Positions 1-8,048 of a stretch of DNA of 64,000 nucleotides are shown piece after piece. The position numbers and the translations under genes are program-made. The stretch is from the NCBI RefSeq assembly GCF_003349955.1, contig NZ_QLKQ01000015.1, positions 1-64,000 of the forward strand, given 5' to 3'. Positions within the stretch are counted from its first letter, which is position 1; each line of letters opens with the position of its first letter. The stretch is from Azospirillum brasilense. Its GTDB lineage: Bacteria > Pseudomonadota > Alphaproteobacteria > Azospirillales > Azospirillaceae. Under the pieces are notes generated by a model. That model was not told the origin of the DNA. It saw nothing but the letters and a program-made list of their open reading frames with translations, and searched no databases.

Positions 1-196
1 GCCGGAACCCGGTCCGCTGACCGGCCCGCCGCCCGCCCCCAACCCCGCGGCCGATCAGGCCACCTATGACGCGCTGGTCAAAGCGTTGAAAGACAGTGGC
101 TTGGACGGCAAAGTCATGCTGCCGGAACCGCCGAAGGATGGCGGAACGGTCCTGAGACTAGACCCCCGATCCAACAAAGCGGCACCGAAACCGTGA
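1..196 (+). CDS. 3' end of an unknown protein (partial)
   Basis: An open frame enters from the left edge (codons in phase with base 2) and stops with TGA at 194-196. It gives about 64 residues. The first part is rich in proline and alanine; then come a short helical stretch (TYDALVKALKDSGLDG) and a tail ending in NKAAPKP. The stop overlaps the GTG start of the next gene (GTGA at 193-196), so the two are probably cotranscribed and translationally coupled. The visible part has no recognisable domain. The Pro/Ala-rich composition suggests a linker or disordered tail; no function can be given. Confidence 0.6.
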   Translation, partial: PEPGPLTGPPPAPNPAADQATYDALVKALKDSGLDGKVMLPEPPKDGGTVLRLDPRSNKAAPKP

Positions 197-1005
197 CAGA
201 TTTTCCGATTCCCGACGTCGACCGTGTCTCCGCGATCATCCGCGAGGTCGCGGAAAGCGAAATCCTTCCCTATTTCCGCGATCTGGCGAACGCCGGCATC
301 CGCGAGAAGACCGGACCGGCCGATCTCGTGACCCTGGCCGACGAGGCGGGCGAGCGCGCCCTGACGCCGCGCCTGCTGGACCTGCTTCCCGGAAGCACGG
401 TGGTGGGGGAGGAAGCCGTCTCCGAGGACAAGTCCCTGCTGGACCGCATCCACGGCGACGCGCCGGTCTGGATCATCGACCCGATCGACGGCACCCTGAA
501 CTTCGCGAACGGGCGCCCGCTCTTCGCGGTGATCATCGCCCTGGCCTGCCGCGGCGAGACGGTGGCCGGCTGGATCTACGACCCGTGCGACGGTCGCATC
601 GCCACGGCGGTGAAAGGGCAGGGCGCCTACCTGAACGGCACGCGCGTGACGGTCGCCCCGGCGGTCCCCCTGGCCGAGATGACCGGAGCCCTGTCGACGC
701 GATTCTGCGCCGAGGATCTCGGGCGCCAACTGGACGAGCGTGGCCGCTCTCTGGGCCCCCGCGTCTGCCTGTCCAGCGCCGCGCAGGAGTATCTGCGCCT
801 GCTCGACGGCCGGGCGCATTTCTCGATGTACCATCGCCTGATGCCGTGGGATCACGCGGCGGGCGTTCTGCTCCACGCGGAGGCCGGCGGCTACAGCGCG
901 CTGTTCGATGGCTCGCCCTATCGTCCGACCGTCCTCAACGGTGGGGTGATGCTGACCCCCGACCGTGCGAGTTGGGAAGCGATGCACCGGCATCTGTTCG
1001 GTTAA
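193..1005 (+). CDS. Inositol monophosphatase family phosphatase
   Basis: A 270-residue protein of the Mg2+-dependent inositol-phosphatase fold. Motif 1 is DPIDGTLNFA near residue 97, the upstream metal-ligand glutamate lies in VVGEEA, and motif 2 is WDHAAGVLLHAEAGG near residue 217. Length is normal for the family. The GTG start overlaps the TGA of the preceding gene, which supports it. Members hydrolyse inositol-1-phosphate, histidinol phosphate, PAP or fructose-1,6-bisphosphate, and the sequence alone does not say which. No histidine or sulfur assimilation genes are nearby, so the substrate is left open. It is likely cytoplasmic. Confidence 0.88.
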   Translation: MTDFPIPDVDRVSAIIREVAESEILPYFRDLANAGIREKTGPADLVTLADEAGERALTPRLLDLLPGSTVVGEEAVSEDKSLLDRIHGDAPVWIIDPIDGTLNFANGRPLFAVIIALACRGETVAGWIYDPCDGRIATAVKGQGAYLNGTRVTVAPAVPLAEMTGALSTRFCAEDLGRQLDERGRSLGPRVCLSSAAQEYLRLLDGRAHFSMYHRLMPWDHAAGVLLHAEAGGYSALFDGSPYRPTVLNGGVMLTPDRASWEAMHRHLFG

Positions 1006-1138
1006 GGCGGGGACGCACCGGACTACCGCACACGTCCTCCGGCGGGGACCGGATTCGGTGGGAACTCTACGGGCACGGCGGCCTTATAGTGCCAGGATGC
1101 CGGAAACGGCCGCCGTGAGCCTTGCGGAGCGCCCGATC

Positions 1139-1405
1139 ATGAAGGCCATTGCCCTGAAGCGCGTGCTGTTGGTGGCGTCACTGCTGGCGCCCACGGCCTG
1201 CGCGGAGCGGATCGCCGAATGTCAGCCATCAGGCGGGATGGCCTCGGTCGCCGGCGCGGCGCAATGCTCCACCGAGTCCGAAACAGCGGACGTCGCCTTG
1301 GATCACGAGGTGGTCCGCGCGATTGACGCCGAACCGGCGCTCAGCGTGGCACCGCCGCAGCGCCGGAAGGCGCGGCCCGCCGCGCAGGCGCATTCCATGG
1401 AGTGA
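1139..1405 (+). CDS. Small exported protein, unknown
   Basis: A protein of 88 residues. From the ATG at 1139 it begins MKAIALKRVLLVASLLAPTACAE, a short charged N-terminus followed by a hydrophobic stretch, so it is probably exported. The cysteine after PTA is a weak lipobox candidate because the usual Leu/Val at -3 is replaced by Pro. The rest is small, Ala/Glu-rich, and ends in a basic Pro/Ala tail. The frame is open upstream to 965, but the upstream part has poor composition and the signal-like sequence decides the start. No family is recognised. Confidence 0.45.
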   Translation: MKAIALKRVLLVASLLAPTACAERIAECQPSGGMASVAGAAQCSTESETADVALDHEVVRAIDAEPALSVAPPQRRKARPAAQAHSME

Positions 1406-1477
1406 AAAGGCCCGCGATCCCTCGGAACCCGCCATCGCCACCCTGTGTTGGACCAACGCAACAACGGCGGGTGATCC

Positions 1478-1897
1478 ATGCAAACGGCCAACATCCACGA
1501 TCCCTTGAGCATCGAGAGCGTCTATCCACGAAGCGCCTTCGACAACGACGCGCGGCAGAACGCGCGGGACAAGGAGGCGGTGGAGCACGGCGTGATGATC
1601 CTGTCGATGCCGGACGCCGATGGGAACTTCTCGCTGAAGCCCTCCCAACGTCACGTCGGCGAGCCGGAGACGACGACCCACTCGATTTTCCTGTCGCCGA
1701 CCCTGGAGAACTCCGAGTATGGAGCGCTCGATCCGAGCGCCAGCGGCTATGACGGGCCGATCGAACCGGCGGAGGCTCCCAAGACCTCCGGCGATCCTTA
1801 CCGGACCTTCCTGGAATCGTTGATCCAGGCCGCCCGTGACGCGGATTTCCCGCCGCCGCCGCCCGCCGAAAGCTTGAAGGGGTTTCGCGGAGGCTGA
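1478..1897 (+). CDS. Hypothetical acidic protein
   Basis: A 139-residue acidic, hydrophilic protein with no signal peptide or membrane segment. Low-complexity patches include a run of five prolines near the C-terminus (DFPPPPPAES). It is probably cytoplasmic and partly disordered. The ATG at 1478 follows a purine-rich GGCGGGTG stretch. It lies in the same direction as the small exported protein before it and mazG after it, but a gap of about 170 bases before mazG argues against one transcript. I do not recognise the family. Confidence 0.55.
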   Translation: MQTANIHDPLSIESVYPRSAFDNDARQNARDKEAVEHGVMILSMPDADGNFSLKPSQRHVGEPETTTHSIFLSPTLENSEYGALDPSASGYDGPIEPAEAPKTSGDPYRTFLESLIQAARDADFPPPPPAESLKGFRGG

Positions 1898-2071
1898 AGC
1901 ATCGGTAGCGGAGGGTGGCCAGAACCGCCCTCCTCGCTTCTCCGAACTTATTTTCCATAATCTTACTTATATGATTTCCACTGGCCGGCGGGGCGTGTTC
2001 CCTTTTCTCACCGCCATGGGTCGGCTAAGGTCGCTGTCCCGTCCCATCCCGCTGCCGAAGAAGACCTTTCC

Positions 2072-2881
2072 ATGGCCCGCAACATCGACCGCCTGATCGA
2101 CGTCATGGCCCGCCTGCGCGACCCCAACGGCGGATGCCCGTGGGATCTGGAGCAGACCTACGCCACCATCGCGCCGCACACGATCGAGGAAGCCTACGAG
2201 GTGGCCGACGCCATCGAGAAAGGCGACATGCCGGCGCTGCGCGAGGAGTTGGGCGACCTGCTCTTCCAGGTGGTCTATTACAGCCAGATGGCCCGCGAGG
2301 AGAATCTGTTCGACTTCGACGAGGTCGCCGGCGTCATCGCCGACAAGATGATCCGCCGCCACCCGCACGTCTTCGGCGCCGAGGAGGTCAAGGGCGCCGA
2401 CATGCAGACTTCGCGCTGGGAGGACCACAAGGCGGCCGAACGCGCCGCCAAGGCCGCCGAGGAAGGCCGCGCCCCGTCCGCACTGGAGGGCGTCATCACT
2501 GGCCTCCCCGCCCTCACCCGTGCCCTCAAGCTGCAGAACCGCGCCGCCCGCGTCGGCTTCGACTGGACCGACGCGCGGGACATCCTCGACAAGATCGAGG
2601 AGGAGGTCCGCGAACTGCGGCATGAGATGGACAGCGGCTCCGCCCCGGACCGGGTGGCCGACGAACTGGGCGATTTGCTCTTCGCGCTGGTCAACCTTGC
2701 CCGCCGCCTGAAGGTCGAGCCGGAATCCGCGCTACGCGGCACCAACGCCAAGTTCGAACGCCGCTTCCACCGCATCGAGGCCCTGCTGTCCGAACAGGGC
2801 CGCACGCCCAAGGAGGCGACGCTGGAGGAGATGGAAGCCTTCTGGCAGCAGGCCAAGCGCGAGGAACGCGGCGAGTCCTGA
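2072..2881 (+). CDS. mazG: Nucleoside triphosphate pyrophosphohydrolase MazG
   Basis: 269 residues, the normal length for the two-domain MazG that hydrolyses (d)NTPs to NMP and pyrophosphate, a house-cleaning role in the cytoplasm. It has two tandem MazG domains. The first carries EEAYEVADAIE and REELGDLLFQVVYY, the second EEVRELRHEM and DELGDLLFALVNLAR; these are the E-x-x-E plus E-x-x-D metal-binding pattern of all-alpha NTP pyrophosphohydrolases. The N-terminus MARNIDRLIDVMARLRDPNG is typical. It converges with the Hyf-like operon, whose last gene stops 8 bases away on the other strand. Confidence 0.95.
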   Translation: MARNIDRLIDVMARLRDPNGGCPWDLEQTYATIAPHTIEEAYEVADAIEKGDMPALREELGDLLFQVVYYSQMAREENLFDFDEVAGVIADKMIRRHPHVFGAEEVKGADMQTSRWEDHKAAERAAKAAEEGRAPSALEGVITGLPALTRALKLQNRAARVGFDWTDARDILDKIEEEVRELRHEMDSGSAPDRVADELGDLLFALVNLARRLKVEPESALRGTNAKFERRFHRIEALLSEQGRTPKEATLEEMEAFWQQAKREERGES

Positions 2882-2888
2882 ACCGCCG

Positions 2889-3410
2889 TCACCGCGCGGC
2901 GCTGGTTTCCAGCAGCGCCAGCAGGCCGGCCAACAGATCGGTCGGCCGCGGCGGGCAGCCGGGGATGCGCAGGTCCACCGGCAGCACCTCCTCCACCGGA
3001 CCGACGCAGGCGTAGCCACCGGCGAACAGGCCGCCGCTGACCGCGCAGTCGCCGCAGACCACCAGCCATTTCGGGCCGGGCGTGGCGTCCCAGGTGCGGA
3101 TCAGCGCCTCGCGCATGTTGCGGGCGACCGGGCCGGTAACCAGCAGGACGTCGGCATGGCGCGGCGAGGCGACGAAGCGGATGCCGAACCGCTCCAGATC
3201 GTAGATCGGGTTGCTCAGCGCGTGGATTTCCAGCTCGCAGCCGTTGCAGGACCCCGCATCGACCTCACGGATCGACAGGCTGCGGCCCAGCCGCGCCTTG
3301 GCGGCCTTGTCCAGCTTTCCGGCCAGCTCCGCCAAGGCCGGATCGGCGGGGGACGGAGCGGCTTCGGTGACCGGGCCGCCGGTCAGGGAGGTCAGGATGT
3401 GCTTCAGCAT
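2889..3410 (-). CDS. Hyf/Ehr complex small subunit (NuoB/HycG-like)
   Basis: 173 residues, related to HyfI/HycG and the PSST (NuoB) subunit of complex I, which holds the iron-sulfur cluster next to the large subunit. Cysteines sit at C55-x2-C58 (SCNGCE), in VVCGDC (C119, C122), in YACVGP (C135) and in PGCPPRP (C152). The four needed for the proximal 4Fe-4S cluster (C55, C58, one of the middle group, C152) are therefore present. The ATG at 3410 is chosen because the longer open frame upstream is of poor composition and runs into the large-subunit gene. It is the last gene of the six-gene operon, 11 bases after the large subunit. Confidence 0.85.
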   Translation of the reverse strand: MLKHILTSLTGGPVTEAAPSPADPALAELAGKLDKAAKARLGRSLSIREVDAGSCNGCELEIHALSNPIYDLERFGIRFVASPRHADVLLVTGPVARNMREALIRTWDATPGPKWLVVCGDCAVSGGLFAGGYACVGPVEEVLPVDLRIPGCPPRPTDLLAGLLALLETSAAR

Positions 3411-3421
3411 CGGCGGCCTCC

Positions 3422-4963
3422 TTACAGGTCGTGTCCCGCGTAGGAACAGTTGAACGATTTGTTGCACAGCGGGAAGTCGGCGACGATGTTGCCGCCGATG
3501 GCCGCCTCCAGCAACGGCCACTGGAACCAGGACGGGTCGCGCGGGTGGCAGCGGGCGACGGCGCCCTCCCCGTCCAGCCGCACCCAGGTCATGATCTCGC
3601 CGCGGAAGGATTCCACCAGGGCCATGCCCTCCCCGCCCCGGCCGGCTTCGACCGGAACCGACGGATGGTCGAGACCGCGCGAGATCGCCGGCAGGCGGAC
3701 GACGATCTGCTCGATCAGCGACAGGGACTGCTCCACCTCGCGGATGCGGACCCAGACGCGGGCGTTCACGTCGCCCTCGGTCAGCACCGGCACCTCGAAC
3801 GTCAACTCGTCGTAGGGTGCGTAGCCGGGGCTGCGGCGGGAATCCTGGTCGCGGCCGGACGCCCGCCCGACGTGGCCGCCGGCGCCGAAGCGGGTGACCA
3901 GCTCGGCGGACACGAACCCGGTGGTGACCGTGCGGTCCTGCAAGGACGCCTTGCCGTCATAAATGGCGACCAGCGGCGGGAAGCGCTTGCGCAGCTCCGC
4001 CACCAAGTCCCGCAGCAGGCCCGCGCCGCGCTCCGGCAGGTCGGTGGCGACGCCGCCGGGGATCACCCGGTCCATCATCAGCCGGTGCCCGAAGCAGGCG
4101 TCCGCGGTGCGCAGCACGCGCTCCCGCAACTGGCTGGTCTGGGCCAGCATGAAGGCGAAGGCGGCGTCGTTGCAGATGGCCCCGATGTCGCCCAGATGGT
4201 TGGCGACCCGCTCCAGCTCGGCCATCAGGGCGCGCAGCCACACCGCCCGCGCCGGCACCTCGATCCCCAGCGCCGCCTCGACCGCGCGGGCGAAGGCGAG
4301 GCTGTGCGCCACCGTCGCATCACCGGAAATACGGGCGGCCAACCTCGCCGCCTCCGCCACCGGCCTGCCCTGCATCAGCCCCTCCACCCCGCGGTGGACG
4401 TAGCCGAGCCGCTCCTCCAGCCGCACGACGGTCTCGCCGTTGGCGGTGAAGCGGAAATGGCCGGGCTCGATGATGCCAGCATGGACGGGGCCGACCGGAA
4501 TCTGGTGCAACCCTTCGCCTTCCACCGGCAGGAAGGTGTAGGGGCCGGGGCTGGGCACCGGGGCCGCCGGCTGCTCGGACAGGGGACGGCGCACGCCCCA
4601 GGCGTCATGGTCCAGCCAGGGGCGCGGGTCGGTCGTGCGCTCCGCCACCAAGCCGTAGAGGTCGTGGGCGGCGCGCTCCAGCCGGTTGGCGGCGGGCCGC
4701 ACGGCGCTCAGGCTGGGGAAGCGGCCTTGCGGGCAGTCGAGGCTGACCACCGCGACGTCGCCGGAGAAATCCTCGCGGAAGGCGGCGTGGACCGCCTTCG
4801 GTTCCCCCCACAGGCCGAGCAGGCTCCAGCCGTTGCCGGCCAGTTCCTCGATCAGGCGCAGCCAGCCGTCGCGGCCAAGCCGGTAGCGCGGCCAGGGCCG
4901 GTGGCTCTCGACCGGCGTGCCGATGCGGTTCAACAGGCCGAACAGCGGTTCTTCCCCGTACAT
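3422..4963 (-). CDS. Hyf/Ehr complex large subunit lacking NiFe cysteines
   Basis: 513 residues, a fusion of a NuoC-like N-terminal part (about 1-120) and a NuoD/HycE-like part (about 155-513), as in HyfG/HycE. Where NiFe hydrogenases have R-I-C-G-I-C-x3-H, this protein has RISGDATVAH at 211-220, so both first-motif cysteines are Ser and Ala. The C-terminal DPCxxC is also absent: the protein ends FPLCNKSFNCSYAGHDL, with its two cysteines six residues apart. It therefore should not bind a Ni-Fe centre and fits the energy-converting hydrogenase-related (Ehr) group. The ATG at 4963 follows GGGGAGGCGGC. What it reacts with is unknown. Confidence 0.85.
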   Translation of the reverse strand: MYGEEPLFGLLNRIGTPVESHRPWPRYRLGRDGWLRLIEELAGNGWSLLGLWGEPKAVHAAFREDFSGDVAVVSLDCPQGRFPSLSAVRPAANRLERAAHDLYGLVAERTTDPRPWLDHDAWGVRRPLSEQPAAPVPSPGPYTFLPVEGEGLHQIPVGPVHAGIIEPGHFRFTANGETVVRLEERLGYVHRGVEGLMQGRPVAEAARLAARISGDATVAHSLAFARAVEAALGIEVPARAVWLRALMAELERVANHLGDIGAICNDAAFAFMLAQTSQLRERVLRTADACFGHRLMMDRVIPGGVATDLPERGAGLLRDLVAELRKRFPPLVAIYDGKASLQDRTVTTGFVSAELVTRFGAGGHVGRASGRDQDSRRSPGYAPYDELTFEVPVLTEGDVNARVWVRIREVEQSLSLIEQIVVRLPAISRGLDHPSVPVEAGRGGEGMALVESFRGEIMTWVRLDGEGAVARCHPRDPSWFQWPLLEAAIGGNIVADFPLCNKSFNCSYAGHDL

Positions 4964-4973
4964 GCCGCCTCCC

Positions 4974-6431
4974 CTACCCCAGCAGCGCCGCGACGGTCTG
5001 GAACCACGCGACCAGCGGCCCCGGCAGCCAGACCCCCGCCACCAGAACCAGCGCCAGATGCGCGTAGAGCGGAACCAGCGTTCCCTGCAACGGCACCGAC
5101 GCCACCGGGACGCCGCTGCCCTCCACCGTGCCAGGCGCGCCGAAGCACAATTGCTGGACCCGCAGCACCAGCGCCCCGAAGGCGACCAGGATGCCCGCGA
5201 CCAGCGGCAAGGCCAGCAGCGGTTCCCGCGCGAAGGTGCTGGTGACCAGCAGGAATTCGCTCATGAACACGCCGAAGGGCGGCAGGCCGGCGATGGCCAC
5301 CACCCCGGCCAGCAGGCCCCAGCCGAGCGCCGGATGGCTGACCGTCAGGCCGGATATCCGCTCGATCCGCTGCGTGCCCGTCACCTGCACGGCGTGGCCG
5401 ACCGCGTAGAAGATGGCCGACTTGGTCAGGCTGTGCATGGCCATGTGCAGCAGCCCGGCGAAGTTGGCGAGCGGCCCTCCCATGCCGAAGGCGAAGGTGA
5501 TGATGCCCATATGCTCGATGGAGCTGTAGGCGAAGAAGCGCTTCACGTCGCGCCGCCGGTAGAGCATCAGCCCGGCCAGCAGCAGCGAGGCCAGCCCCAT
5601 GGCGATCATCAGCGGCCCCGGCGCGATGGCCTGCCCGTTCGCCGCCAGCAGCATCTTGAAGCGCAGCACGGCGTAGAGCGCAACGTTCAGCAGCAGGCCC
5701 GACAGCACCGCGGAAATCGGCGTCGGCCCTTCCGCGTGGGCGTCCGGCAGCCAGGCGTGCAGCGGCGCCAGCCCGACCTTGGTGCCGTAGCCGATCAGCA
5801 GGAAGACGAAGGCCAAGTTGAGGATCGCCGGGCTGATCTTGGCGACGTGGACCATCAGCTCCGTCCAGGTCATCGCCGCCATGCCCGGCCCCATCACCGG
5901 CTGGGCGGCCATGTACATCAGGATGGTGCCGAACAGGGCGAGTGCGATGCCGACGCCGCACAGGATGAAGTATTTCCACGCCGCCTCGATGCTGGCGGCG
6001 GTGCGGTAGAGGCTGACCATCAGGACGGTGGTCAGCGTCGCCCCCTCCACCGCCACCCACATGACGCCCAGGTTGTTGGCCGACAGGGCCAGCAGCATGG
6101 TGAACATGAAGGCCTGGTACATGGCGTGGTAGAAGCGCAGCTTGCGCTCGTCCAGCTTCCCCACCGCGATCTCGTGGGCGATGTAGCCGGCGGAAAAGAC
6201 GCTGGTGGTCAGGCCGACGAAGGCGGTCAGCGCGATCAGGTAGATGTTGAAGGCGTCCACCACGAACAGCGCGCCGCTCGACGGCTCCAGCGCGAACAGG
6301 ACCAGCGACGCCAGCAGCGTGACGGCGGAAAAGCCGATGTTCAGCCGCGCGCCCAGCCGGTGGCCGGGAACCAGGGCGAGGACGGCGGCGCCGATCAGCG
6401 GGGTGGCGACGATGACGGCGACGGCGCTCAA
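4974..6431 (-). CDS. Hyf/Ehr complex antiporter-like membrane subunit (HyfF-like)
   Basis: 485 residues, a NuoL/M/N (Mrp antiporter)-like subunit with about 14 hydrophobic segments. Family hallmarks include a Lys in YGTKVGLAPLHAWLPDAHAEGPTPISA, the discontinuous-helix region, and RRDVKRFFAYSSIEHMGI. Such subunits carry protons or sodium across the membrane in complex I-type machines. The most likely start is TTG at 6431, overlapping the TGA of the HyfE-like gene (TTGA), which gives MSAVAVIVATPLIG; no ATG lies nearby in frame. The close overlap implies translational coupling. Confidence 0.85.
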   Translation of the reverse strand: MSAVAVIVATPLIGAAVLALVPGHRLGARLNIGFSAVTLLASLVLFALEPSSGALFVVDAFNIYLIALTAFVGLTTSVFSAGYIAHEIAVGKLDERKLRFYHAMYQAFMFTMLLALSANNLGVMWVAVEGATLTTVLMVSLYRTAASIEAAWKYFILCGVGIALALFGTILMYMAAQPVMGPGMAAMTWTELMVHVAKISPAILNLAFVFLLIGYGTKVGLAPLHAWLPDAHAEGPTPISAVLSGLLLNVALYAVLRFKMLLAANGQAIAPGPLMIAMGLASLLLAGLMLYRRRDVKRFFAYSSIEHMGIITFAFGMGGPLANFAGLLHMAMHSLTKSAIFYAVGHAVQVTGTQRIERISGLTVSHPALGWGLLAGVVAIAGLPPFGVFMSEFLLVTSTFAREPLLALPLVAGILVAFGALVLRVQQLCFGAPGTVEGSGVPVASVPLQGTLVPLYAHLALVLVAGVWLPGPLVAWFQTVAALLG

Positions 6432-7090
6432 TCGCTCTCCCCCCGGAAGCTCTCGATCTTCTGCATGTCGAGCGTGTCGAACCGCTCGCGGATGTGGAAC
6501 AGGAAGATGCCGAAGATGATGAAGGCCACCATGACGGAGAAGGCCACCGACATCTCGACCACCAGCGGCATGCCGGCCGCCCCGACCGCCGCCAGGATCA
6601 GCCCGTTCTCGATCGACATGAAGCCGACCACCTGGCTGACCGCGTTGCGCCGGGAGATCATCATCAGCAGGCCGAGCAGGACGACCGACAGCGACAGCGC
6701 CAGATTCTCGCGGGTCAGGGCGGTGGCGTCCGCCGTCACCGGCAGAACCAGCAGGATCGACAGGGTGACCAGGGAGACGCCCGCCACCATGGTCAGCCCG
6801 ATGCCCAGCGCCGGCTCGATGGTGCGGTGGATCTTCATCTTCACGATGATGCGGTGCAGCGCCACCGGGATCAGGATGGCCTTCAGGACCAGCGTCAGCA
6901 GCGCGGTGATGTAGAGATGCGGCTCCCCGTGGGAATAGGCCTGCCACGCCGCCGTCGCGGTCAGGGCGAGAGCCTGCATGGTGAAGACGTTGAGCAGGGA
7001 GAACAGCCGCCGCTGGTAGAGCAGGGCGAAGCTCATCAGCAGGACGACGGCCCCCAGCATGTGCGCGGCGTCATAACCCAGGTCGCTCAC
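6428..7090 (-). CDS. Hyf/Ehr complex membrane subunit (HyfE-like)
   Basis: 220 residues, very hydrophobic, six or seven membrane segments, similar to HyfE of hydrogenase-4; its C-terminal half resembles NuoK. The start is GTG at 7090, right behind the TGA of the HyfC-like gene (TGAGGTG), where the stop region also supplies a Shine-Dalgarno-like AGG. The C-terminus (RERFDTLDMQKIESFRGESD) is cytoplasmic and charged. It is part of the membrane arm and probably helps couple charge transfer between antiporter-like subunits. Its stop overlaps the next gene's TTG start. Confidence 0.85.
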   Translation of the reverse strand: MSDLGYDAAHMLGAVVLLMSFALLYQRRLFSLLNVFTMQALALTATAAWQAYSHGEPHLYITALLTLVLKAILIPVALHRIIVKMKIHRTIEPALGIGLTMVAGVSLVTLSILLVLPVTADATALTRENLALSLSVVLLGLLMMISRRNAVSQVVGFMSIENGLILAAVGAAGMPLVVEMSVAFSVMVAFIIFGIFLFHIRERFDTLDMQKIESFRGESD

Positions 7091-7091
7091 C

Positions 7092-8048
7092 TCACACCCC
7101 CCGCGACACGTAGAGGAAGATCGCGCCGAGCAGGCTCAGCAGCAGGGCGCCGCCCAGGAACTCGCCGACCCGGAAGACGCGCATCTTGGCGATGGAGGTC
7201 TCGAACAGCGCCAGCAGGGTCCCGCCGACGGCCAGCTTCGCCACGAAGACGACCACGCCGCCCAGCGCCGCCGCCACGCCGGACCCGGCGGTCGCCATGC
7301 CCCAGGGCGCGAAGACGCAGGCGATCAGCGCCATGTAGAGCAGCAGTTTGAGCATGCTCGCCGCCTCGACCAGGGCGAGGTGGCGGCCCGAATATTCCAG
7401 CACCATGGCCTCGTGCACCATGGTCAGTTCCAGGTGCGTCGCCGGGTTGTCGATGGGGATGCGGGCGTTCTCGGCGATCGCCACCATGACCAGGGCGATC
7501 AGCGCGAGCGCCAGGGAGATGCGCAGCCCGACCGCGCCTGCCATCATGAAATCGGCGATCTCGGCCAGCGAGGTGCTGCGGACCAGGATCGCCACCGAGA
7601 AGACGATCATCAGCATCGCCGGCTCGGCAAGCGCCGCGATCATCATCTCGCGCGACGAGCCGATGCCGCCGAAGCTCGTCCCCGTGTCCATTCCGGCGAG
7701 CGCCAGGAAGAAGCGCGCCGAGCCGAGCAGGGCAATGAGCGCGATCAGGTCCGCGGTGGGGGCGAGGGCCAGCTGCGTGGTGAAGACCGGAACCAGCCCG
7801 GCGGCCAGCCAGATCGCCGTGAACATCATGTAGGGCACGGAGCGGAACAGCCAGGAGGCGTTGCGCGCCAGCACCACCTCCTTGCGCAGCAGCCGCAGCA
7901 GGTCGCGGTAGGGCTGGAGCATGGACGGCCCCCGCCGTCCGACCAGCCGCGCCTTGACCAGCCGCACCCAGCCGGTCAGCAGCGGCGCCAGGGCCAGCAC
8001 CAGCAGCATCTGCAGGATCTGGTAGAGGGTGGCGAGCAGCGGCGTCAT
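7092..8048 (-). CDS. Hyf/Ehr complex membrane anchor (HyfC/HycD, NuoH-like)
   Basis: 318 residues, about eight membrane segments, related to HycD/HyfC and complex I NuoH, the subunit joining the hydrophilic arm to the membrane arm. Conserved family signatures are visible: GPSMLQPYRDLLRLLRKE near the N-terminus, FGGIGSSREMMIAALAEP in the middle, and IPIDNPATHLELTMVHEAM with its acidic and histidine residues. The ATG at 8048 overlaps the stop of the preceding antiporter-like gene (ATGA), so translation is coupled. Confidence 0.9.
   Translation of the reverse strand: MTPLLATLYQILQMLLVLALAPLLTGWVRLVKARLVGRRGPSMLQPYRDLLRLLRKEVVLARNASWLFRSVPYMMFTAIWLAAGLVPVFTTQLALAPTADLIALIALLGSARFFLALAGMDTGTSFGGIGSSREMMIAALAEPAMLMIVFSVAILVRSTSLAEIADFMMAGAVGLRISLALALIALVMVAIAENARIPIDNPATHLELTMVHEAMVLEYSGRHLALVEAASMLKLLLYMALIACVFAPWGMATAGSGVAAALGGVVVFVAKLAVGGTLLALFETSIAKMRVFRVGEFLGGALLLSLLGAIFLYVSRGV

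Noticed and set aside
3431..5245. A 604-codon plus-strand open frame
   Set aside because: It lies antisense to the Hyf/Ehr large subunit and HyfF-like genes. Its product is rich in Arg, Gly, Ala and Gln without domain structure, as expected from high-GC shadow frames.
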